NCBI GenBank assembly: GCA_945929285.1
Contig: CAMEOC010000060.1
Coordinates: 1 to 6,763 of the forward strand
DNA length: 6,763 nucleotides
From: an uncultured Mucispirillum sp.
GTDB lineage: Bacteria; Chrysiogenota; Deferribacteres; Deferribacterales; Mucispirillaceae
Direction of reading: 5' to 3'
Position numbers and translations under genes: made by a program. The notes beneath the pieces are model-generated. The model was not told the DNA's origin, searched no databases, and saw only the letters and a program-made list of their open reading frames with translations. Positions 1 through 5,238 of the stretch are shown here, in pieces (within the stretch, counting starts at the first letter, position 1; each line of letters starts with the position of its first letter).

Positions 1-263
1 TTTTGGCCTTCCTGCTCCCACTGTCTAAATGAAAGCCTGCCTTCTACTAATAAAGGCGAACCTTTAGTTACATACATACCCATGGTTTCTGCCAGTTTGC
101 CAAAAACCACAATATCTATAAACATAACTTCTTCTTTATCTTTATATTTACGGCTAACAGCAAGCCCAGTTGTAGCAACCACCGTTGCACTGCCTGGCAG
201 ATTTCTCACATCTGGTATTCTAGTAACATTACCCATTAAAACTACTTTGTTATATGAAGCCAT
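1..263 (-). CDS. ssb: Single-stranded DNA-binding protein, N-terminal part (runs off left edge)
   Basis: This protein coats single-stranded DNA during replication, repair and recombination, normally as a tetramer of OB folds. The window shows the first 87 residues, reading from ATG at 263 down to the edge. Family signatures are visible: NKVVLMGNVTRIPDVR (residues 5-20), the FIDIVVFGKLAE strand (48-59), and KGSPLLVEGRLSFRQW (67-82). The position of E. coli Trp54 (in WHRVVLFGKLAE) is Phe48 here, a common aromatic swap in the DNA-stacking site. The start is supported by an AGGTGAG Shine-Dalgarno (268-274, minus strand) 4 nt upstream. It lies 22 nt after the rpsF stop on the same strand, the classical rpsF-ssb(-rpsR-rplI) order, so it is very likely co-transcribed from the rpsF promoter. 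The acidic C-terminal tail that recruits partner proteins lies outside the window. Confidence 0.96.
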   Translation of the reverse strand, partial: MASYNKVVLMGNVTRIPDVRNLPGSATVVATTGLAVSRKYKDKEEVMFIDIVVFGKLAETMGMYVTKGSPLLVEGRLSFRQWEQEGQ

Positions 264-285
264 ATTGCTCACCTAAAAGAGATTA

Positions 286-720
286 TTACTCTTGAGTTTG
301 AACTTCTTCTGCAGAAGTTTCTTCCTGCACTTCTTCTACTTCTTCGCCATTTTCGTTTTTAGCTTTAAATGCTTTATCAGCAGGGCGTTCTTTACGAACT
401 GGCTCTTTACGAGGGTTTTGCTTAAATTTTTTCTCGTCAAGCATAACTATAACATAACGAAGCACATCTTCATTAAATTGATAGCGTTTTTCAAGCTCTT
501 CATTAATGTAGTTGCCTTCTGATTTAAACTGAATTAAAACATAAAAACCTTCAGTTTGTTTTTCAATAGGGTATGCAAGAGTTTGTTTACCCCACACTTC
601 CATCTTAACGATTTCACCACCGTGAGATGTAATGTTTTCCTTATAAAATTCAATGTGTTTTTCTTGTTCTTCAGCCGTTAAATTAGACTTAAGAATAAAA
701 ATAGTTTCGTATGTCCTCAT
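286..720 (-). CDS. rpsF: 30S ribosomal protein S6 (bS6)
   Basis: S6 binds 16S rRNA in the platform of the small subunit as a heterodimer with S18. The 144-residue product opens with MRTYETIFIL and contains the family core VWGKQTLAYPIEKQTEGFYV (42-61), then EDVLRYVIVML (84-94). The globular S6 fold ends near residue 97. It is followed by a basic stretch (K97-K121) and a Glu-rich tail (about 123-144), making the protein longer than a minimal S6 of about 95-100 residues. Acidic C-terminal tails are known in S6; in E. coli the C-terminus is extended with glutamates by RimK. The start is fixed by GGGAGG (726-731, minus strand) 5 nt upstream. ssb follows after 22 nt. Expression is probably feedback-controlled through the structured leader at 729-772. 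Some arginines use CGT/CGC (R79, R88) rather than the AGG common elsewhere in the window, fitting a highly expressed gene. Confidence 0.98.
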   Translation of the reverse strand: MRTYETIFILKSNLTAEEQEKHIEFYKENITSHGGEIVKMEVWGKQTLAYPIEKQTEGFYVLIQFKSEGNYINEELEKRYQFNEDVLRYVIVMLDEKKFKQNPRKEPVRKERPADKAFKAKNENGEEVEEVQEETSAEEVQTQE

Positions 721-728
721 TAGGACCT

Positions 729-772
729 CCCTTACGGTTATTAGCCACAGACCAGTTTTTCTGCAGCAAGAG
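729..772 (-). promoter_or_regulatory. Candidate S6:S18-complex binding motif in the rpsF leader
   Basis: Reading the minus strand, an outer stem CUCUU (772-768) pairs with AAGGG (733-729). Directly inside it, GCUGCAGA (767-760) pairs with UCUGUGGC (751-744) across an 8-nt loop, an 8-bp hairpin including two G-U pairs. Between hairpin and outer stem on the 3' side is an unpaired segment, UAAUAACCGU (743-734), carrying CCG at 737-735. This is the architecture published for the S6:S18 autoregulatory motif: a conserved CCG in a bulge flanked by a stem and a hairpin, mimicking the 16S rRNA site. The outer stem uses GGG of the Shine-Dalgarno, so binding by S6:S18 would plausibly block ribosome loading. 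Pairing was derived by hand; no covariance was tested. Confidence 0.75.
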
Positions 773-780
773 TGATGTTA

Positions 781-809
781 TTTTTACCAATTAATTTTTA
801 TATAGTCAA
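781..809 (-). promoter_or_regulatory. Probable sigma-70-type promoter for rpsF-ssb
   Basis: On the minus strand, TTGACT (809-804, five of six matches to the -35 consensus) is followed after 17 nt by TAAAAA (786-781, four of six matches to the -10 consensus). The predicted transcription start near 773 falls at the first base of the folded leader, which supports both calls. The segment upstream is A/T-rich, as an UP element would be. Confidence 0.6.
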
Positions 810-847
810 GTAAAATATATAAAATTTATTTATTTTTTCTATTTCTT

Positions 848-886
848 TTCACATTTTACTTGTAATATTTTCATATTCAATATACA
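848..886 (+). promoter_or_regulatory. Weak candidate promoter(s) for the rluD-TPR-AI-2E unit
   Basis: A promoter is expected here because transcription diverges from rpsF. Two overlapping readings are possible. One is TTCACA (848-853, five of six matches) with CATATT (872-877) at 18 nt spacing. The other is TTGTAA (860-865) with TATACA (881-886) at a short 15 nt spacing. Neither is strong. With the first the leader would be about 10 nt; with the second the transcript would start at or next to the ATG at 894. Confidence 0.3.
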
Positions 887-893
887 AAACCAT

Positions 894-1793
894 ATGGAAG
901 AAATGGAATATATAAATGATATTGATAATGAAAGGGCAGATGCAGCGTGTGCCAGGCTTAGCGGTAAAAGCAGGTCTTACATACTTTCTTTATTTGAAGA
1001 AAACCTTATTCTTATAAATAATAAAATTGCAAAAAAATCTACTAAACTAAAAGCTGGGGATAAAATATTTATAACCTTTAAAGAAGAACCTCAAATAGAT
1101 TTAACCCCAAAAAATATCTCCTTTGATATTGTATATGATAATGAAAACTTTGCTGTAATAAATAAACCTGCTGGCTTAGTAGTTCACCCTGCCCCTGGTA
1201 ATTTTGATAATACTTTAGTAAATGCTTTACTTTATACTTTTACCATAGAAGATGATAATGATGATTTTCGCCCAGGTATAGTCCACCGCCTTGATAAAGA
1301 TACATCAGGCCTTATGATAATAGCTAAAAATTCAGAATATAAAATGCTTCTTTCAGAGATTTTTTTAAGCAGAAATATTACAAAAAAATATTTAGCCCTA
1401 TGCCACGGCACACCTTCATTTCTTGAAAAAACCGTTGAATTACCCATAGGTAGAGATAAATGCAACAGACAAAAAATGGCTGTTCGTGATGATGGCAGAT
1501 ATGCTAAAAGCCACTTTAAAGTTTTAGAAAAATATAAAAAATCTTTTTTAGCAGAAGTTACTATTTTTACAGGCAGAACTCACCAAATAAGAGTTCATGC
1601 TTCTAATATGGGCTATCCATTAGTAGGCGATACTTTATATGGTGGAAAAAATATTTACGGCTTTTCAAGGCAGGCACTGCACTCATACTTTTTAGAGTTT
1701 ATTCCCCCAAAAAGTAATGATTTACTTTCTCTTTCTTTACAACTACCAAAAGATATGGTAGAGTTGAAAGAAAAACTTTCCCTGGAGAAATAA
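894..1793 (+). CDS. rluD: RluA/RluD-family 23S rRNA pseudouridine synthase
   Basis: This enzyme isomerises specific uridines of 23S rRNA to pseudouridine; RluD proper modifies helix 69, while other RluA-family members choose other sites. The 299 residues show an N-terminal S4-like RNA-binding domain (about 8-62), then the synthase domain with INKPAGLVVHPAPGN (89-103) and the catalytic motif HRLDKDTSG (131-139). The catalytic aspartate is D134. GRTHQIRVH (227-235) and the nearby PLVGDTLYGG segment are also typical. The S4 domain and length favour RluD over the shorter RluA; RluC-like specificity cannot be excluded. The start is uncertain: ATG at 894 has no Shine-Dalgarno, and ATG at 903 has only GGAAGAA directly abutting it. 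Its stop is 1 nt before the next gene, so it heads a compact operon, divergent from rpsF. Confidence 0.93.
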   Translation: MEEMEYINDIDNERADAACARLSGKSRSYILSLFEENLILINNKIAKKSTKLKAGDKIFITFKEEPQIDLTPKNISFDIVYDNENFAVINKPAGLVVHPAPGNFDNTLVNALLYTFTIEDDNDDFRPGIVHRLDKDTSGLMIIAKNSEYKMLLSEIFLSRNITKKYLALCHGTPSFLEKTVELPIGRDKCNRQKMAVRDDGRYAKSHFKVLEKYKKSFLAEVTIFTGRTHQIRVHASNMGYPLVGDTLYGGKNIYGFSRQALHSYFLEFIPPKSNDLLSLSLQLPKDMVELKEKLSLEK

Positions 1794-1794
1794 T

Positions 1795-2529
1795 ATGGAT
1801 AAACTGCATACTGGTATTGATGAATACTTATCTGGTGATTTATCAAAGGCTATCAGGCTGCTTTTAGAACATATTGAAGATAATGGTTATGATTTAGGCT
1901 CTGCTTATTACCACCTAGGCTTATGTTTTAGCGACTTAAATGATATGCAGAAGGCCTGCCAAAACTATTTAAAGGCTGTGGAATATTCCCCTAATAAATC
2001 AATGTATTTATATAAGCTAGGCCTTGCTTATTACAGGCTTATGGCTTTAGATAAAGCAAGGGATACTCTTTTAAAAACTATTAGCATAAACCCAGAACAT
2101 CAGCGTTCCAGGTTTTTACTAGGCCAGGTTTATTTTCAGCAGGGCAATATGGAAGAAGCTAAAAATATATTTTCTGAAGTGCTTTTAAAAAGCCCAGATT
2201 TTGCAGATGCTTATTATTACAGGGCTTTAGTTAATTACCAGCTTGGTTTTGATAACCAGTCGCTTACTGATTTAGCAAGTGCCATAAATATAAACCCAGA
2301 ATATATTGATGCCATACTAGAATCTGCTAAAATAAATTTTGAAAAGGGTAATTTTAATGAAGCTGCCAAAAGCTGCAGGCTAATATATAATAAAGGAATA
2401 CGCACTTTTTCTTTTATGAAGTTTTACTTAAATGTGCTTTTAAAAAGTAATAACCAGGAAGAATATAATAATATAAAAAATGAAACATCTGCTTTATTTC
2501 CAAACAGTTTAGAAATAGATAATATATAG
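1795..2529 (+). CDS. Tetratricopeptide-repeat (TPR) protein of unknown role
   Basis: The 244 residues consist almost entirely of TPR helix pairs, the solenoid used for protein-protein contacts. Five clear repeats start near residues 36, 70, 104, 138 and 172, seen as LG-Y/F-------A---------P patterns (for example KLGLAYYRLMALDKA and LLGQVYFQQGNMEEA). A degenerate repeat covers 3-34. There is no signal peptide or membrane segment, so a cytoplasmic scaffold is likely, although the downstream neighbour is a membrane protein. GGAG (1784-1787), inside the end of rluD, lies 7 nt upstream of the ATG, and the gap to the rluD stop is 1 nt, indicating translational coupling. The sequence alone does not name a partner or function; TPR proteins beside rRNA-modification genes are not a diagnostic pair. 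Confidence 0.88.
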   Translation: MDKLHTGIDEYLSGDLSKAIRLLLEHIEDNGYDLGSAYYHLGLCFSDLNDMQKACQNYLKAVEYSPNKSMYLYKLGLAYYRLMALDKARDTLLKTISINPEHQRSRFLLGQVYFQQGNMEEAKNIFSEVLLKSPDFADAYYYRALVNYQLGFDNQSLTDLASAININPEYIDAILESAKINFEKGNFNEAAKSCRLIYNKGIRTFSFMKFYLNVLLKSNNQEEYNNIKNETSALFPNSLEIDNI

Positions 2530-2533
2530 GTGG
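2528..2533 (+). promoter_or_regulatory. Ribosome binding site that decides the AI-2E transporter start
   Basis: AGGTGG lies 5 nt before ATG at 2539 and overlaps the stop codon of the TPR gene (2527-2529). The in-frame GTG at 2530 lies inside this Shine-Dalgarno and has no ribosome binding site of its own. ATG at 2539 is therefore the preferred start. Confidence 0.75.
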
Positions 2534-2538
2534 ATAAA

Positions 2539-3639
2539 ATGAAATTTAATGAGATAGATTTTTCCATTAAAAATATTTTACTTTTTTCAGGGATAATACT
2601 AATTATTGCCCTGCTTTATGCCACAAGAAATATACTGCTTCTTTTTACCATATCGGTTTTAATAGCATACCTTTTAAACCCACTGGTAGAAATATTTGTG
2701 AAAATGCATATACCTAGGTTTTTAAGTGTATTAATTTTAGTGCTTATTTTAATATTTTTTCTTTTGCTTATATTAACAGGTATTTTGCCTGTTATGATAC
2801 ATGATATAAAATACCTTATAAACCACACACCAGAATATATTGCAAAACTTTTTACATTTATTGAAGATTTACTGGCAAAATATAATATCTCATCATCACT
2901 TGATTTAGAAACAAGTAAAGCATATATTACCGAAAGGCTTGGGGTTATATCAAAATATTTACTTAACACCCTTTCTTCTGCTGCCCTTTCTGCTGCAAAT
3001 ATTGCAGGTGTTTTAGTAAATGTATTTATTGTGCCGGTGCTTGTATTTTTCTTACTGGTGGATTTTCCTGATTTTAAACAGTTTACAAATAAATTAGTAG
3101 AGAGATTTAATATGCAAAAAATAATAGAACATTTAGCACAGCTTGAAATATTAATTGGCAAATACTTTAGAGGTATGTTTTTAGTAGGCACTATTCTTTC
3201 ATGCCTTTATTCTTTAGTGCTTTTTATAGTAGATGTTAAAGGCTGGCTTTTTATTGGTATACTTACAGGCTATGGTGCCATGATACCTTATGTGGGCTTT
3301 ACAGTTGGCTTAATTAGTGCCATTATTGCAACGGCTCTTACTTATGTAGATATTATTCACCCTATATATACTATTATAGGCTATATTATAGTGCAGGTTT
3401 TAGAAAGTATGGTTATTACCCCAAAAATAGTGGGGAACAGCCTTGGAATTAGCCCGGTGGTTGTAATTGTAGGTTTAATGATAGGCGGAGCTTTAGCTGG
3501 CTTTATTGGTATGCTTATAGCTTTGCCTATTGCTGCTTTTATAAAAATATTAATAGATACATATATATTTAAAAAACCACTGCCAAACACTAAAAAGATA
3601 GACTGTAATGAAGTAGAAGAAACTACTAATAATAAATAA
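2539..3639 (+). CDS. AI-2E/PerM-family transporter (multi-pass membrane protein)
   Basis: The 366 residues have the family layout: two closely spaced hydrophobic segments (about 11-29 and 31-49), a third at 60-84, a polar external or periplasmic region (about 88-148), then hydrophobic segments near 150-175, 208-232, 236-262, 266-287 and 303-340. Family landmarks are LIAYLLNPLVEIFVK (41-55), KYFRGMFLVG (208-217), GAMIPYVG (246-253), and ESMVITPKIVGNSLGISPVVV (split across 289-309). Members include TqsA (autoinducer-2 export), YdiK and PerM, and others acting as Na+/H+ antiporters; substrate cannot be assigned from sequence. The tail (about 345-366) is charged and probably cytoplasmic. It is third in the rluD-TPR unit, with its Shine-Dalgarno overlapping the previous stop, and is followed by an intrinsic terminator. 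The GTG at 2530 would add only three residues and is less likely as the start. Confidence 0.9.
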   Translation: MKFNEIDFSIKNILLFSGIILIIALLYATRNILLLFTISVLIAYLLNPLVEIFVKMHIPRFLSVLILVLILIFFLLLILTGILPVMIHDIKYLINHTPEYIAKLFTFIEDLLAKYNISSSLDLETSKAYITERLGVISKYLLNTLSSAALSAANIAGVLVNVFIVPVLVFFLLVDFPDFKQFTNKLVERFNMQKIIEHLAQLEILIGKYFRGMFLVGTILSCLYSLVLFIVDVKGWLFIGILTGYGAMIPYVGFTVGLISAIIATALTYVDIIHPIYTIIGYIIVQVLESMVITPKIVGNSLGISPVVVIVGLMIGGALAGFIGMLIALPIAAFIKILIDTYIFKKPLPNTKKIDCNEVEETTNNK

Positions 3640-3707
3640 AACCGTATATAATATTTTAAATACATAACTTAATTTGTTTTTATAATATTATTTATTACCA
3701 ATATATT

Positions 3708-3740
3708 AAGCTGTATTTTTATACAGCTTTTTTATTTTTT
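3708..3740 (+). terminator. Intrinsic terminator after the AI-2E transporter gene
   Basis: A perfect 9-bp stem, AAGCTGTAT (3708-3716) with ATACAGCTT (3721-3729), encloses a TTTT loop and is followed by TTTTATTTTTT. It lies 69 nt past the stop at 3639 and separates the rluD unit from the IclR promoter about 35 nt further on. Confidence 0.88.
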
Positions 3741-3772
3741 ACAAAATTTATAATATTTTTAAAATAATTTTC

Positions 3773-3801
3773 TTGCAAAAACTATAACATTATTCTATAA
3801 T
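3773..3801 (+). promoter_or_regulatory. Near-consensus promoter for the IclR-flavoprotein pair
   Basis: TTGCAA (3773-3778; four of six matches, with the TTG core) is separated by exactly 17 nt from a perfect TATAAT (3796-3801). The expected start near 3808 gives a leader of about 23 nt containing GGAGGG (3819-3824), 6 nt before the ATG. A short inverted repeat, TATAA-TT-TTATA (3796-3807), overlaps the -10 box. IclR-family regulators often bind palindromes at their own promoter, but at this A/T content the repeat could be chance. Confidence 0.7.
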
Positions 3802-3830
3802 TTTATATTAGTATATTTGGAGGGCAATAT

Positions 3831-4613
3831 ATGTATAAACCAAATGTTAAATCTATCCAATCTGTTCAACATGCCTTACAATTATTTGAAGTATTTAGAA
3901 CTAATTATGATAAAGACGAATTTGGCGTTACAGAGCTTTCAAAAACTTTAGGTCTTCATAAAAATAATGTTTTTAGGCTGCTTGCTACCCTTTCTGCCTG
4001 CGGCTATATTGAGCAAAACCCTGTTACTGAAAATTACAGGCTGGGTATTGGTATTTTTAATTTAGGGCAAAAATTTATTACAAAACTTGGTTTTTTAAGG
4101 CTTGCCCGCCCTTTTATGGAAAAAATTGTTTCAGAAGTTGGGGAAGCCTGCTATGTGGGTATATTAAGGGAAGGCAATGTTATATACCTTGATTTAGTGG
4201 AAGCAGACCACCCTGTAAGGATAGTTTCCAGAGTTGGAAAAGATGTGCCTGCATACTGCACTTCCATAGGTAAAATTCAACTTGCTTTTTCCGGAGAAGA
4301 TGAGCTTAATAAAATGTATCTTGGAGCAAGGCTTAAAAAATATACAGATTACACTATTACTTCACTTCCTGAACTAAAACAACATTTAAAAGAAGTTAGC
4401 ACCAATGAATATGCTATTGATAACCAGGAATTTGAAAATAATGTTTGCTGTATTGCTGTGCCTATAAAAGATTATCTTGGCACTCCTGTTGCAGCCATTA
4501 GTGTGGCAGGCCCAGGTTATAGAATGAGCCACGAAAGGCTTATTAATGAAATACTTCCTGTTGCTAAAAAATATGCAAAAGAAATATCTAAAAGGCTGGG
4601 TTATCAAAACTAA
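3831..4613 (+). CDS. IclR-family transcriptional regulator
   Basis: This is a DNA-binding regulator of the IclR family, which controls catabolic or stress genes in response to small metabolites. The 260 residues divide into an N-terminal winged helix-turn-helix (about 7-69; VTELSKTLGLHKNNVFRLLATLSACGYI, 33-60, is the HTH and wing lead-in) and a GAF-like effector domain (about 85-256) with VGKDVPAYCTSIGK (135-148) and DNQEFENNVCCIAVPI (197-212). The family usually has PLHATAIGK and D-EF--GVRCIA-P at these places, so C143 and C206 are unusual additions beside the conserved C207; C107 is a further cysteine in the same domain. A strong promoter and a GGAGGG Shine-Dalgarno precede it. The next gene begins immediately after its stop, so the regulator probably controls that gene, itself, or both. 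The ligand is unknown. Confidence 0.93.
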   Translation: MYKPNVKSIQSVQHALQLFEVFRTNYDKDEFGVTELSKTLGLHKNNVFRLLATLSACGYIEQNPVTENYRLGIGIFNLGQKFITKLGFLRLARPFMEKIVSEVGEACYVGILREGNVIYLDLVEADHPVRIVSRVGKDVPAYCTSIGKIQLAFSGEDELNKMYLGARLKKYTDYTITSLPELKQHLKEVSTNEYAIDNQEFENNVCCIAVPIKDYLGTPVAAISVAGPGYRMSHERLINEILPVAKKYAKEISKRLGYQN

Positions 4614-5075
4614 ATGGGTAATAGCAATAGAATAATAGAAGATATTAATGAAAAAATAAACATGCTTTCATCTATGGAAGTGCTTCGTTTAGGGCTTGTT
4701 GATGATGAAGGCTATGCTTACATTGTGCCTGTAAACTTTGCTTATGATAATAATAAACTTTATTTTCATACAGGTATAAATGGCAAAAAAATACCGCTTT
4801 TAAAAAGGGGCAGTATTTCCTTTCAAGCAGATATTAATGACGGCTTAAAAACAGCTGATACTGCCTGTGGCCACTCCTGCTATTTTCGCACTGTATATGG
4901 TAAAGGCAGGGTGGAATTTTTAAGTACAATAGAAGAAAAAACTTATGCCCTTGATTTATTAATGGAAAAATATACCGGCATAAAATACCATGAGTTTCCA
5001 GAAAAAGTATTAAATATTACAGAAGTTATATGTATTCATATATTAGATTTAGAAGCAAGAGCCCACTTAAGATAA
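4614..5075 (+). CDS. NimA-like / pyridoxamine 5'-phosphate oxidase-fold flavoprotein
   Basis: The 153 residues match the split-barrel flavin-binding family that includes 5-nitroimidazole-resistance (Nim) proteins. Visible landmarks are LGLVDDEGYAYIVPVNFAYD (26-45), LYFHTGINGKKIPLLKR (49-65) and CYFRTVYGKGRVEFL (89-103, the typical R-V-G-G strand pair). H52 corresponds to the histidine that is functionally important in NimA. Such proteins bind FMN or a related cofactor, act as dimers and reduce or bind small substrates; true nitroimidazole reductase activity is not shown by sequence, and many homologues are uncharacterised. The length is normal to slightly short. ATG follows directly after the IclR stop (TAAATG) and has no good Shine-Dalgarno, which argues for translation by re-initiation after the regulator. 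Cysteines at 85, 89 and 140 are notable. No other gene follows on this strand. Confidence 0.82.
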   Translation: MGNSNRIIEDINEKINMLSSMEVLRLGLVDDEGYAYIVPVNFAYDNNKLYFHTGINGKKIPLLKRGSISFQADINDGLKTADTACGHSCYFRTVYGKGRVEFLSTIEEKTYALDLLMEKYTGIKYHEFPEKVLNITEVICIHILDLEARAHLR

Positions 5076-5180
5076 TACCTTTTTATATTACTTATATTTT
5101 TAAGTTTCTATAATTTATTCTCTATTCTTTTTTATATATTTCAAATATTATTTTCTTATTATTATTTTAAATTACAGCAT

Positions 5181-5212
5181 AAAAAAGGGTATATATTTTC
5201 ATATATACCCTT
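5181..5212 (-). terminator. Intrinsic terminator of the DASS transporter gene, possibly bidirectional
   Basis: A perfect 12-bp stem pairs positions 5201-5212 with 5185-5196 around a 4-nt loop. Read on the minus strand it is followed by an uninterrupted T-run (5186-5181, partly in the stem), giving a good terminator 27 nt past the transporter stop. Read on the plus strand the same stem is followed by a looser T/A-rich tail, so it may also stop the convergent IclR-flavoprotein transcript. No separate plus-strand terminator is evident between 5076 and 5180. Confidence 0.85.
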
Positions 5213-5238
5213 AATTTATATTAATATTTATATATTAA

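Noticed and set aside
82..276. Plus-strand 64-residue open frame over ssb
   Set aside because: It is antisense to the clear SSB sequence, has no ribosome binding site and no family features.
292..522. Plus-strand 76-residue hydrophobic frame inside rpsF
   Set aside because: Its Phe/Leu-rich sequence is the complement of the Lys/Glu-rich S6 tail; a shadow frame.
2616..3191. Minus-strand 191-residue open frame opposite the AI-2E transporter
   Set aside because: It is long only because the A/T-rich membrane gene has few antisense stops. It has no recognisable domain, and the plus-strand protein is strongly family-like.
3782..3800. Direct repeat CTATAA (3782-3787 and 3795-3800) near the IclR promoter as an operator
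   Set aside because: Six-base A/T-rich repeats are expected by chance here, and IclR operators are normally palindromic.
3640..3830. Possible small RNA or small gene in the 191-nt gap before the IclR gene
   Set aside because: The gap is accounted for by the terminator (3708-3740) and the promoter and leader (3773-3830); no short frame with a ribosome binding site was seen.
5076..5238. Possible small gene or sRNA in the convergent gap
   Set aside because: Almost pure A/T with only the terminator hairpin; no coding frame or additional stable structure.
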